Assembly: GCA_046046245.1 (NCBI GenBank)
Contig: JBJOKE010000023.1
Span: 61,647-125,646, forward strand
Reading direction: 5' to 3'
DNA length: 64,000 nt
From: UBA4615 sp046046245
Lineage (GTDB): Bacteria; Pseudomonadota; Gammaproteobacteria; Burkholderiales; Burkholderiaceae_E
Shown: positions 16,861 to 25,045 of the stretch, one piece after another
How the letters are laid out: each line of letters starts with the position of its first letter
Position numbering within the stretch: position 1 is the first letter of the stretch
Notes under the pieces: model-generated
The model's database searches: none
Seen by the model: the letters and a program-made list of their open reading frames with translations, nothing else
Told to the model about the DNA's origin: nothing
Program-made: the position numbers and the translations under genes

Positions 16861-17706
16861 ATGATCCGCACCCCCGACTCTTTCGTCCCGGCGCTCGACG
16901 TCGCGCTCCACGATGACGCCGTCGTGCACCTGTTCGTGCGCGACGCGCTCGTGCAGACCCTCGACGAGCCGAAGCCGCTGCGCTGGCGGACGCTGAGGAT
17001 GTTCGGCTTCGAGCCGGGCCGCGTGCAGCCGATCGGCCGGCACGAGGGCACGGACCACGTCGCGGTCGCGCTGCCCGACGACCACCCGGCCGACCGGATG
17101 CCCGAGGGCTGGCGCGCAGCCGGCCTGCGCAACTGGTTCGGCGCGCTCGACGACGAGACGCTCGCGATCGCGATGCGCGGCGTCCAGATGCTCGAATGGG
17201 ACCGCACGCACCGCTTCTGCGGCGCCTGCGGCACGCCCACGGTTCAGGCCGAGGGCGAACGCGCCAAGCGCTGCCCGTCCTGCGGGCTCACGGTCTATCC
17301 GCGGATCTCGCCGGCGATGATGGTGCTGGTCACCCGCGGCGACGAGCTGCTGCTCGGCCGCGGCGTCAACTTCCCGCCGGGCCGCTACAGCGCGCTCGCC
17401 GGCTTCCTCGAGGCCGGCGAGACGATCGAGGAGTGCGTGGCGCGCGAGGTCCGCGAGGAGACGAACGTCGAGGTCCGCGACCTGCGCTACTTCGGCAGCC
17501 AGAGCTGGCCGTTCCCGAACTCGCTGATGATCGCGTTCACCGCCGAGTACGCCGGCGGCGAGCTGCGGCACGACCCGGCGGAGCTCGCGGACGCCCGCTG
17601 GTTCCCCCTGGACGCGCTGCCACAGATGCCGCCGCGGCTGTCGATCGCGCGCGCGCTGATCGACGCGACGGTCGCGCGGATGCGCGGGGATACGGCGCGG
17701 CGCTGA
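16861..17706 (+). CDS. nudC: NAD(H) pyrophosphatase / RNA NAD-decapping Nudix hydrolase NudC
   Basis: This 281-residue protein hydrolyses NADH, and NAD caps on RNA, to NMN and AMP. It has the family zinc ribbon (HRFCGACGTPTVQAEGERAKRCPSCG, two CxxC pairs) followed by VYPRISPAMMVLV. The Nudix box is complete (GFLEAGETIEECVAREVREETNVEV), and the NudC-specific motif SQSWPFPNSLM follows. The N-terminal about 110 residues form the usual family domain. The length is normal. It begins 251 bases from the divergent subtilase and converges with the flavin monooxygenase gene. It is likely monocistronic. Confidence 0.95.
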   Translation: MIRTPDSFVPALDVALHDDAVVHLFVRDALVQTLDEPKPLRWRTLRMFGFEPGRVQPIGRHEGTDHVAVALPDDHPADRMPEGWRAAGLRNWFGALDDETLAIAMRGVQMLEWDRTHRFCGACGTPTVQAEGERAKRCPSCGLTVYPRISPAMMVLVTRGDELLLGRGVNFPPGRYSALAGFLEAGETIEECVAREVREETNVEVRDLRYFGSQSWPFPNSLMIAFTAEYAGGELRHDPAELADARWFPLDALPQMPPRLSIARALIDATVARMRGDTARR

Positions 17707-17738
17707 GCGGTCGGGCCGGCGGGCCCGCGAACCCGCGC

Positions 17739-18938
17739 TCAGTCCGCCAGGCAGCGCTCCGCGCGCCAGCCGTAGAGCCACTCGAGCGCGTCGTAGAAGC
17801 GCGCGGGCTCGCGACCGCGCCACAGGTCGTTGCGCACCAGCCGCTCGACGCCCTTCGCGTGGTAGAGCCGGCCCATCTCGCGTGCCGACAGCACGACCCG
17901 AGCGGTCCGCGCGACGCGTGAACGCTCGTAGCGCGCGAACGCCGCCGGCAGGTCGTCCGGGTGCGCGCCCATCGCCGCGCCGAGCGTCACCGCGTCCTCG
18001 AGCGCCATGCACGCGCCCTGGGCGAGGTACTGCAGCATTGGATGCGCCGCGTCGCCCAGCAGCGTCGTGCGACCGAAGGACCAGCGTGCGATCGGGTCGC
18101 GGTCGGCGGTGGCCCAGCGCCGCCAGCTCCTCGGCAGGTCGATCAGCTGGCGCGGCTGCGGCAGGATGCCGCCGAAGTAGGACTGCACCTCGTCGCGGCT
18201 GCCCTCGCGGACCGACCATTCCTCGACCTCGCGGCTGTGGAAGGTGACGACGACGTTGTACTGCTCGCCGCCGCGCAGCGGATAGTGGACGAGGTGGCAG
18301 TCGGGGCCGGCCCAGACCACCGGCGCGTTCCAGCGCAGGTCCGCGGGGAAGTCGGCCGCGTCGACGACGGCGCGGTAGACGACGTGGCCCGAGACGCGGA
18401 CCTCGTCGCCCACGTGCTGCGCGCGGACTGCCGAGCGCACGCCGTCGCAGGCGACCAGCGCCGCGCCCGCATGCCGCGCGCCGTGCTGGTCGACGACCAC
18501 GACGCCGTCGTCGTGCTGCTCGACGCGCTCGACGCGGGTCGAGACCACGAGCCGGACGTCGTCGCGCGCACGCACGCCCTCGAGCAGCGCGCCGTGCGCG
18601 TCGGCGCGGTGGATCACCGCATAGGGATTGCCGAAGCGCGCGCGGAACGCGTCGCCCACCGGCAGCGACGCGACCGTCGAGCCGTCGACCGCGTCCATCA
18701 TCGCCATCCGCTCGACGTAGACCGCCCGCGAGCGCGCAGGCCCGCCCACGCCGAGGGCGTCGAACGCGGTGAATGCATTCGGCCCGAGCTGGATGCCGGC
18801 ACCGATCTCGCCGATCTCGGCGGCCTGCTCGAACACGGTCACCGGCCGGCCCAGGCGCGCGATCGCGAGCGCCGCCGCGAGCCCGCCGATGCCGCCGCCC
18901 GCCACCAGGATCCGGTCCGTGTCCCCGCCCGCCACCAT
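17739..18938 (-). CDS. FAD-dependent aromatic monooxygenase, 3-hydroxybenzoate 6-hydroxylase-like
   Basis: A 399-residue class A flavoprotein monooxygenase. Near the N-terminus is the Rossmann motif ILVAGGGIGGLAAALAIARLG with the acidic ribose-binding residue in VTVFEQ. The DG motif appears as ALVACDGVRSAVR, and the GD motif as RTTLLGDAAHPMLQYLAQGACMALEDAV. The sequence looks closest to the salicylate/3-hydroxybenzoate hydroxylase group, which hydroxylates aromatic acids with NAD(P)H and oxygen. The exact substrate is a guess. GGAGG before the ATG supports the start. It is divergent from an HpcH/HpaI aldolase, whose relatives work late in aromatic catabolism, so a shared pathway is possible. 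Confidence 0.85.
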   Translation of the reverse strand: MVAGGDTDRILVAGGGIGGLAAALAIARLGRPVTVFEQAAEIGEIGAGIQLGPNAFTAFDALGVGGPARSRAVYVERMAMMDAVDGSTVASLPVGDAFRARFGNPYAVIHRADAHGALLEGVRARDDVRLVVSTRVERVEQHDDGVVVVDQHGARHAGAALVACDGVRSAVRAQHVGDEVRVSGHVVYRAVVDAADFPADLRWNAPVVWAGPDCHLVHYPLRGGEQYNVVVTFHSREVEEWSVREGSRDEVQSYFGGILPQPRQLIDLPRSWRRWATADRDPIARWSFGRTTLLGDAAHPMLQYLAQGACMALEDAVTLGAAMGAHPDDLPAAFARYERSRVARTARVVLSAREMGRLYHAKGVERLVRNDLWRGREPARFYDALEWLYGWRAERCLAD

Positions 18939-19031
18939 CGTGTCCTCCGTCGTCGTCCCGGATTGTAGGCGCGCACGTGCACCGGGTTCCGCAACGCCAC
19001 GCCGCGGCGCTGCGGTGCGGGGCCCCGCCGG

Positions 19032-19037
19032 TATGAT
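19032..19037 (+). promoter_or_regulatory. Candidate -10 element of the HpcH/HpaI aldolase gene
   Basis: TATGAT, a near-consensus -10 hexamer in otherwise GC-rich DNA, lies 24 bases before the start codon. No good -35 accompanies it (CTGCGG at 19010-19015 is the nearest). The transcript would have a short leader carrying the GGAGGG ribosome binding site. Confidence 0.4.
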
Positions 19038-19061
19038 CGCCGCCCACCGGAGGGAACGGAC

Positions 19062-19850
19062 ATGCGGCAGAACGCGGTGAAGGCGGTGATGGCCTCGGGC
19101 GGCACGGCGCTCGTCGGCTGGACCGGGATCGGCAACTCGTATTCGGCCGAGCTGCTCGGTCACTCGGGCTTCGACGGTGTGGTCGTCGACATGCAGCACG
19201 GCCAGGTCTACCTCGACCAGGCGGTGCCGATGCTGCAGGCGATCTCCGCGACCCCGGCGACGCCGCTCGCGCGGGTCACCGCGAACCAGTTCTTCGAGAT
19301 CAACAAGATCCTCGACTCGGGCGCCTACGGCGTGATCGTGCCGATGATCGACACCGCGGACGATGCGCGCGCGGTGGTCGAGGCGATGCGCTATCCGCCC
19401 GTGGGCCGCCGCTCGTTCGGCCCGGCGCGCGGCCTGCTGTACGGCGGCCAGGACTACGCCGATCACGCGAACGACGAGCTGCTCGCGTTCGCGATGATCG
19501 AGACGCCGCAGGCGATGGCGAACCTCGACGCGATCGCCGCGGTGCCTGGCCTCGACGGGCTGTTCGTCGGACCGGCCGACCTGTCGCTCGCGCTCGGCGT
19601 GGCGCCGGCGGTGAAGTGGCGCGACGAGCCGCTGCGCGGCGCGATCGCGAAGGTCCTCGCCGCCTGCCGTGCGCACGGCAAGTTCGCCGGCATCTTCTGC
19701 ACCTCGGTCGAGATGGCGATCGACATGAAGGCCGCCGGCTGGCAGATGCTGGTGCCGGGCAACGACGCGGCGCTGCTGCGCGGCGCGGCGCAGGCCGCCT
19801 GCGACCGGATCCGCGGCGAGGTGGAGTCGGGGCCGAAGGCGGCGTACTAG
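19062..19850 (+). CDS. HpcH/HpaI-family class II aldolase
   Basis: This 262-residue TIM-barrel aldolase belongs to the HpaI/2-dehydro-3-deoxyglucarate aldolase group, metal-dependent enzymes splitting 4-hydroxy-2-oxo acids to pyruvate and an aldehyde. Visible motifs are ALVGWTGIGNSYSAELLGHSGFDGVVVDMQHGQ with the catalytic His, GAYGVIVPMIDTADDARAVVEAMRYPPVGRRSFGP, the metal-binding Glu in AMIETPQAMANLDAI, and the metal-binding Asp in DGLFVGPADLSLALG. GGAGGG precedes the ATG. Its divergent neighbour is a flavin monooxygenase of aromatic-acid type, compatible with an aromatic or sugar-acid pathway. The natural substrate is not determined. Confidence 0.9.
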   Translation: MRQNAVKAVMASGGTALVGWTGIGNSYSAELLGHSGFDGVVVDMQHGQVYLDQAVPMLQAISATPATPLARVTANQFFEINKILDSGAYGVIVPMIDTADDARAVVEAMRYPPVGRRSFGPARGLLYGGQDYADHANDELLAFAMIETPQAMANLDAIAAVPGLDGLFVGPADLSLALGVAPAVKWRDEPLRGAIAKVLAACRAHGKFAGIFCTSVEMAIDMKAAGWQMLVPGNDAALLRGAAQAACDRIRGEVESGPKAAY

Positions 19851-19860
19851 CGGTCCCCGC

Positions 19861-19885
19861 GAGGCGAGGCGAGGCGAGGCGAGGC
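19861..19885 (+). repeat. Pentanucleotide tandem repeat (GAGGC x5)
   Basis: Five exact copies of GAGGC follow the aldolase stop codon by 11 bases. It lies in the about 200-base gap before pilU, where I see no other feature. A slippage-prone tract of this sort may vary between strains. Confidence 0.7.
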
Positions 19886-20057
19886 GCGGCGGGGTCTGGG
19901 CCGGAGCCGGCGCATCGGGGCGCCCACGATGCCGGCGACCGTCCGTGTGCCGCGGCGGTACGACCGTCGGGCGGGCGGCCGCGTCCGCGGACCACGTGGC
20001 ACGCTGCGGCCGTCTCCGACTCCCCCGGCGCCACGCGGCCCCGGCACGGACTTCCCC

Positions 20058-21236
20058 ATGACCGTTTCACCGAGCGCCGACCAGGCGCGCGACTACATGC
20101 ACCGCCTGCTCGCCGCGATGGTGAAGGCGGGCGGCTCCGACCTGTTCGTCTCGGCCGACTTCCCGCCGTCGATGAAGGCGCACGGCGAGATGAAGCCGCT
20201 GGCCGAGCAGCGGCTCGCGCCGGCACTGACCGAGAAGCTCGCGCACGCGCTGATGAACGAGCGGCAGGCGGAGGAGTTCAAGCGCGAGCTGGAGTGCAAC
20301 TTCGCGATCAGCGTGCCCGGGGTCTCGCGCTTCCGGGTCAACGTGTTCGTCCAGCAGCAGTGCGTGGGCATGGTGATCCGGACGATCGCCGCCGAGATCC
20401 CGAACTTCGAGAAGCTCGGCCTGCCCGAGGTGCTGAAGCAGGTCATCATGACCAAGCGCGGGCTGGTGCTGGTCGTGGGCGGCACCGGGTCGGGCAAGTC
20501 GACGACGCTCGCGGCGATGATCGACCACCGCAACCGGACCTCGAAGGGCCACATCGTCACGGTCGAGGACCCCGTCGAGTACGTGCATCCGTCCAAGGGC
20601 TGCCTGATCACGCACCGCGAGGTGGGCGTCGACACGCTGTCGTGGCACGCGGCGCTGAAGAACACGCTGCGGCAGGCGCCGGACGTGATCCTGATCGGCG
20701 AGATCCGCGACACCGAGACGATGGAGCACGCGATCGCGTTCGCCGAGACCGGTCACCTGTGCCTGGGCACGCTGCACGCCAACAACGCGAACCAGACCAT
20801 CGACCGGATCATCAACTTCTTCCCCGAGGAACGGCGCGGCCAGCTGCTCATGGACCTGTCGTCGAACCTGAAGGCGATCGTCTCGCAGCGACTGGTGCGT
20901 ACCGCCGACGGCAGGGGACGGCGGGCAGCGATCGAGGTGCTGCTGAACACGCCGTCGCTCGCCGAGAAGATCCGCGAGGGCGAGTTCCAGGACATCAAGG
21001 GGATCATGTCGAAGTCGCGCGAGCTCGGCATGATGACCTTCGACGACGCGCTCTTCGACCTCTACGACGCGGGCGAGATCACCTACGAGGAGGCGATCCG
21101 CAACGCGGACAGCCAGAACGAGCTGCGGCTGAACATCAAGCTGAAGAGCCGCCGCGGCGAGCCGTCGTCGAAGACGAAGGTGGCGCTGGCCATCGAGCCG
21201 GAGAAGACGCCGGAGCTGGCCGAAGCCGCGAGGTGA
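20058..21236 (+). CDS. pilU: Type IV pilus retraction-associated ATPase PilU
   Basis: A 392-residue PilT/PilU-type secretion ATPase. The Walker A motif is LVLVVGGTGSGKSTTLAAMID, the Asp box is IVTVEDPVEYVH, Walker B is DVILIGEIRD, and the His box is GHLCLGTLHANNANQTIDRIINFFPEERR. The N-terminal MHRLLAAMVKAGGSDLFVSADFPPSMKAHGEM and the extended C-terminal tail after residue 340 fit PilU better than PilT. PilU assists PilT in pulling back type IV pili from the cytoplasmic base of the machine. No pilT or other pil gene is in the window. The ATG at 20058 starts at the conserved N-terminus. In-frame upstream codons have no homology. Confidence 0.92.
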   Translation: MTVSPSADQARDYMHRLLAAMVKAGGSDLFVSADFPPSMKAHGEMKPLAEQRLAPALTEKLAHALMNERQAEEFKRELECNFAISVPGVSRFRVNVFVQQQCVGMVIRTIAAEIPNFEKLGLPEVLKQVIMTKRGLVLVVGGTGSGKSTTLAAMIDHRNRTSKGHIVTVEDPVEYVHPSKGCLITHREVGVDTLSWHAALKNTLRQAPDVILIGEIRDTETMEHAIAFAETGHLCLGTLHANNANQTIDRIINFFPEERRGQLLMDLSSNLKAIVSQRLVRTADGRGRRAAIEVLLNTPSLAEKIREGEFQDIKGIMSKSRELGMMTFDDALFDLYDAGEITYEEAIRNADSQNELRLNIKLKSRRGEPSSKTKVALAIEPEKTPELAEAAR

Positions 21237-21281
21237 CGCGGTGGGGCCGCGAGGTGATGCGGCGGAGCTGCGACGGGCCGG

Positions 21282-22124
21282 TCAGCGCCCGGCGCGCGGC
21301 ACCTCGAAGACCCGCTCGCCGGCGATCGCGTAGAGGCGCGCCGCGCCGTGGCGGGGCTGGAGCGCGGCGCCGGTGAATTCGCCGAAGGCCGGCAGCACCG
21401 CCTCGTCCGCGCCGATCCGGAAACACGCGAGGCGCACGGTATCGCCGCCGCGGCCGTGCAGGCGCACCGCGGGGTGGACGTGGCCGGCGAGGCGGTAGGG
21501 AACGGGGGCGGCGTGCGGGTCGGCGCCGGCGTGCGGGTCGGCGCCGGCGTGCGGGTCGGCGGCGGTGTACGGGTCGGCGCCGGCGCCCCGCGGTTCGGTA
21601 CGGGCGATGGCGCGGGGTTCGCGGCGCGCCGCCGCCGCCGGGCGCGCGTCGTCGGCGGGTTCGTGGCACAACGCGAACGGGCCGAGCGGCGACGGCGCAT
21701 CGACCACGCGGATGCCGAGGTCCGCGGGCGGGTCGCCCGCCCGGTCGTCGTGGTTGCCGCGGACCAGCACGCAGTCGAGCGCCGACCGCTCGCGGCGCCA
21801 GGCCCGCAGCACCGACAGCGTCGCCGGCTCGTGCGCGGTGCGGGCGTGCAGCAGGTCGCCGAGCACCACGAGCCGCCGCGCGCCGCAGCCGTCGACCAGC
21901 GCGCCGAGCCGGCGCAACGTGAGCTCGGTGGGGCCGGCGGGGACCGGCACGCCGAGCGCGCGGAACGACTCGGCCTTGCCGAGGTGGACATCGGCGACGA
22001 AGACCGTCGCGGTCGAGGGCCACCAGAGCGCGCGCTGCGCGAGCAGCCGTACCCGCTCGCCGGCGAGCTCGACCGCGAGGCCGGCCGCGGGCATGTCGAG
22101 GGTCTCGGCCTGCACGGAATCCAT
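21282..22124 (-). CDS. pdeM: Ligase-associated DNA damage response endonuclease PdeM
   Basis: A 280-residue calcineurin-like metallophosphoesterase. The metal ligands appear in TVFVADVHLGKAESFRALGVPVP, LVVLGDLLHAR, CVLVRGNHDDR, and RLAGHVHPAVRLHG, and the order and spacing match PdeM (MPE). PdeM is a DNA endonuclease/phosphodiesterase encoded with an Lhr-type helicase, an ATP-dependent ligase and a beta-CASP-like exonuclease. Those three partners are in this window at 45.7-48.4 and 53.8-56.6 kb. Between NHDD and the GHVH motif the protein carries an insertion of about 30 residues, including four six-residue repeats of the ADPHAG type. Divergently transcribed from the OCD gene. Confidence 0.9.
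   Translation of the reverse strand: MDSVQAETLDMPAAGLAVELAGERVRLLAQRALWWPSTATVFVADVHLGKAESFRALGVPVPAGPTELTLRRLGALVDGCGARRLVVLGDLLHARTAHEPATLSVLRAWRRERSALDCVLVRGNHDDRAGDPPADLGIRVVDAPSPLGPFALCHEPADDARPAAAARREPRAIARTEPRGAGADPYTAADPHAGADPHAGADPHAAPVPYRLAGHVHPAVRLHGRGGDTVRLACFRIGADEAVLPAFGEFTGAALQPRHGAARLYAIAGERVFEVPRAGR
21511..21582 (+). repeat. 18-bp tandem repeat, four copies, inside pdeM
   Basis: Units of GCGTGCGGGTCGGCGCCG start at 21511, 21529, 21547 and 21565. The first two are identical and the last two carry a few changes. The repeat keeps the pdeM reading frame and encodes six-residue Ala-Asp-Pro-His type units in a loop between metal-binding motifs. Confidence 0.85.
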
Positions 22125-22205
22125 CCGGCGATTCTAGCCGGCACGCGGGACGGTCCCGTCTTGCGCTAGGCTGCGCGCTCCGCCGCCCGATCGAGGAGAT
22201 CCGCC

Positions 22206-23138
22206 GTGACCGCGCTGCACTTCGACGACGCCGACGTGCGTCGGCTGCTCGAGCTCGACGCGCTGCTGCCCGCGATGCGGCGCGCGCTCGTCGACCTGTC
22301 GGCCGGCCGCGTCGTCCAGCCGCTGCGCACGGTGATGGAGGTGCCCGCCGAGCAGGGCCTGTTCTTCCTGAAGCCCGCGCTGACCGCGGACGCGCTCGCC
22401 ACGAAGCTGATCACGCTGATCCCCGGCAACCCGGCGCGCGGCCTGCCGACGCTGCTCGCGACCGTGGTGCTGATGGACCCGTCGACCGGCCGCACGCTCG
22501 CGACGATGGACGCGACCTGGCTCACCGAGCTGCGCACCGCGGCGGTGTCGGCGGTGGCGGTCGACGCGATCGTGCCGGCCGGCCCCCAGGTCGTCGCGAT
22601 GCTGGGCAGCGGCGCGCTCGCGCGCAGCCATGCGCTCGCGCTGCGCGCGGTGCGGCGGGTGACCGAGATCCGCGTCTGGAGCCGCGACCCGGCGAACGTC
22701 GCGCGCTGCGCGGCAGAGATCGGCGGCGTCGCGTGCGCGAGCGCCGAGGAGGCGGTGCGCGGCGCCGACGTCGTGTGCACGGTGACCAACGCGTCCGAGC
22801 CGGTGCTGCGCGGCGCGTGGCTGAAGCCCGGCGCCTTCGTCGCCGCGGTGGGCGCGCCGCGGCCGACCTGGCGCGAGCTCGACGACGACGCGATGCGCGG
22901 CGCGGTCGTGATCGCCGACAGCCGCCACTCCGCCGAGCACGAGGCCGGCGACGTCATCCTGTCGGGCGCCGCGGTGACGGCCGAGATCGGCGAGATCCTC
23001 GCGGGCTCCGCGCCGCGCCCCGCGGTCGGCTCGACCGTGGTGTTCAAGGCGCTGGGCCAGGCGGTGGAGGATGCGGTGGCGGCGCGGCTGGTCTACGACC
23101 GCGGGGTGGCGGCGCGGGATGCGGGGAGGCGGGGGTGA
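22206..23138 (+). CDS. Ornithine cyclodeaminase / mu-crystallin family protein
   Basis: A 310-residue member of the OCD/mu-crystallin family, NAD(P)-dependent enzymes acting on amino acids or cyclic imines. Diagnostic segments are PAMRRALVDLSAGRVVQPLRT, FFLKPALTADALATKLITLIP, DATWLTELRTAAVSAVA, the Rossmann GSGALARSHALAL, WSRDPANVARCA, GADVVCTVTNASEPVL and VFKALGQAVEDAVAARLVYD. The start is GTG, supported by GAGGAG eight bases before it. The stop overlaps the GTG of the following FAD-oxidoreductase gene (GTGA), so the two are co-translated, suggesting joint metabolism of an amino acid. True cyclodeaminase, ketimine reductase and alanine dehydrogenase activities all occur in this family. Confidence 0.88.
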   Translation: MTALHFDDADVRRLLELDALLPAMRRALVDLSAGRVVQPLRTVMEVPAEQGLFFLKPALTADALATKLITLIPGNPARGLPTLLATVVLMDPSTGRTLATMDATWLTELRTAAVSAVAVDAIVPAGPQVVAMLGSGALARSHALALRAVRRVTEIRVWSRDPANVARCAAEIGGVACASAEEAVRGADVVCTVTNASEPVLRGAWLKPGAFVAAVGAPRPTWRELDDDAMRGAVVIADSRHSAEHEAGDVILSGAAVTAEIGEILAGSAPRPAVGSTVVFKALGQAVEDAVAARLVYDRGVAARDAGRRG

Positions 23139-24409
23139 GCGGGGTCGGCGGCGGGACGGTCGGGTCGAGCGGGGTACCGGCGGCGGGACGGGCCGCCGCG
23201 ACGAACGCCATCCCCGAGCGGGTCGACGTCGCGATCGTCGGCGCGGGCATCGCGGGCGCCTCGGTCGCCTACTGGCTGACGCGCCTGTCGCCGGGGATCT
23301 CGGTCGCGCTCGTCGAACGCGACACCGGCTTCGCGCTGGCGTCGTCGCAGCGCTCGGCCAGCTCGATCCGCCAGCAGTTCTCGAGTCCCGTGAACATCCG
23401 GATGTCGCAGTTCGGCCTGCAGTTCCTGCGCGAGGCCGCGTCGCGGCTCGAGGTCGACGGCGACGCGCCGGCGGTCGGGCTCACCGAGCCCGGGTACCTC
23501 TACCTCGCGACAGCCGCGCAGGCCGACGGACTGCGCGCGCAGAACGCCGTGCAGCGCGCCCACGACGCGCCGATCGAGCTGCTCGATGCGGCCGCGCTCG
23601 CGACGCGCTTCCCGTGGCTCGCCACCGACGACCTCGCGATCGGCTCGCTGGGCGCGGGCGTCGAGGGCTGGTTCGACGGCCCGGCGCTGCACGCCGCGAT
23701 GCTGCGGCGCGCGCGGGCGCAGGGGGCGCGGCTGGTGCGCGGCGAGGTCGCGGCGATCGAGACCGCCGGAGACGGCGACGCGCGGCGCGTGACGGCCCTG
23801 CGGCTCGCCGACGGCGTGCGGCTCGACTGCGGCCACGCGGTGCTGGCGGCGGGGGCGTGGTCGCGTGCCGTCGCGGCCACCGCGGGCCTCGCGCTGCCGG
23901 TGCACGCGCGTCGCCGGACGGTGTTCGTGTTCTCGTGCCCCACCCCGCTCAGCGACTGCCCGCTGGTGATCGACCCGACCGGATTCTGGTTCCGGCCCGA
24001 GGGCCGCGCGCGCGAGGCGCGCACCTTCATCGGCGGCACGACGCCCGACCCCGACGCCGACGACCTGCCGCTCGAGCCGAACCTCGCCGAGTTCGACGAG
24101 ACGCTGTGGACCGCGTTCGCGCGGCGCGTGCCGGCGTTCGAGGCGCTGCGCATCGAGCGCGCGTGGGCGGGGTACTACGAGATGAACCTCTGGGACCACA
24201 ACGCGCTGCTCGGGCCGTGGCCGACGCTGCCGAACCTGCATGCGGCCACCGGCTTCTCCGGGCACGGGATGCAGCAGGCGCCGGCGGCCGGGCGAGGTGT
24301 CGCGGAGTGCGTGCTGCACGGCGGCTGGCGGACGCTGGACCTGTCCGACCTGTCGGTGGCGCGTCTCGCGGCGGGGCGGCGGGTGATGGAGGCGAACGTC
24401 ATCGGGTGA
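23135..24409 (+). CDS. FAD-dependent amino acid oxidoreductase (DAO/DadA family)
   Basis: A 424-residue flavoprotein of the D-amino acid/sarcosine oxidase family. The FAD-binding motif VDVAIVGAGIAGASVAYWL is followed by VALVERD. Other features are SSQRSASSIRQQFSSPVNIRMS, the middle segment GWFDGPALHAAMLRRARAQGARLVRGEV, GHAVLAAGAWSRAVAA and the C-terminal ATGFSGHGMQQAPAAGRGVAE. Such enzymes oxidise secondary or D-amino acids to imines. GTG at 23135 overlaps the previous stop and keeps the full domain, with a 30-residue Gly/Ala-rich extension before the Rossmann fold. Pairing with an OCD-family gene fits a two-step imine or amino-acid conversion. The substrate is unknown. Confidence 0.87.
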   Translation: MSGVGGGTVGSSGVPAAGRAAATNAIPERVDVAIVGAGIAGASVAYWLTRLSPGISVALVERDTGFALASSQRSASSIRQQFSSPVNIRMSQFGLQFLREAASRLEVDGDAPAVGLTEPGYLYLATAAQADGLRAQNAVQRAHDAPIELLDAAALATRFPWLATDDLAIGSLGAGVEGWFDGPALHAAMLRRARAQGARLVRGEVAAIETAGDGDARRVTALRLADGVRLDCGHAVLAAGAWSRAVAATAGLALPVHARRRTVFVFSCPTPLSDCPLVIDPTGFWFRPEGRAREARTFIGGTTPDPDADDLPLEPNLAEFDETLWTAFARRVPAFEALRIERAWAGYYEMNLWDHNALLGPWPTLPNLHAATGFSGHGMQQAPAAGRGVAECVLHGGWRTLDLSDLSVARLAAGRRVMEANVIG

Positions 24410-24559
24410 ACGCCCGCCGCGCATCGTCGCGAACCGGGGCGCGCAGCGGCCCAGGGCGCGCAGCGGCCCAGGTCGCGCGGCGGCCCAGGTCCCGAGCGTG
24501 CGCATGGCCGCGCGCTGCCCCGTCCGGGGTCGCGTCCGCGACGAGCCTGGCCCTGCGCC

Positions 24560-25045
24560 CCCGGCTGCCTCGGCGGGGGCTCGACCACGCTGAAATCGTC
24601 ACGTTGCTGCTCGCGCTCGCGTGGGCGCCGTCCACGCGGCTGCCGATCCTCGGCCAGCGATTGCCCGCGCTGCGCACCGAGCTCTCGGCGGCGCTTCCGG
24701 CCTCGGACCGGCGCGAACTCGCGTCGCTGCGGCGATGCGTGCTCATCGGCCCGGCCGCATCGCCGGCGGTGGCCGCGAGCTGGCGGGCGCCGCCCGGTCA
24801 GGGCATCGCCGACGCATTGCAGGCGGCGTTCATCGCGCGCCGGGTCGTCGCGTTCCGGTACGTCGACGGCGCGGGCCGGACGACGACTCGCGAGGTCGAG
24901 CCGCAAGGACGGGTGCCGAGCGCGCCCGTCCGGTACGTCCTCGGCCACGATCTGGAGCGAGACGCTGGAGCGAGGTCCGGCTCGGGCGTCCGAGGAAGAC
25001 GCCGGCGACGCCGGGACGTCTCAGGGAGATGCCGACGGACGCTTC
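24560..25045 (+). pseudogene. Remnant of a WYL-domain (YafY-like) transcriptional regulator
   Basis: A reading frame without a start codon encodes a recognisable C-terminal part of a YafY/WYL regulator: AEIVTLLLALAWAPSTRLPI followed by ALPASDRRELASLRRCVLIGP. The WYL core is AFIARRVVAFRYVDGAGRTT then TREVEPQGRVPSAPVRYVLG. After LGHDLERD (about 24965) the match continues in another frame as WSEVRLGRPRKTPATPGRLRE, implying a one-base shift. The N-terminal helix-turn-helix is absent; in its place are imperfect 17-base repeats (about 24440-24490). The tail runs into the 3' end of the convergent HNH gene. WYL proteins often regulate DNA-damage or defence genes, so it may once have served its neighbour. 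A sequencing error could explain the frameshift but not the missing start and HTH. Confidence 0.6.
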
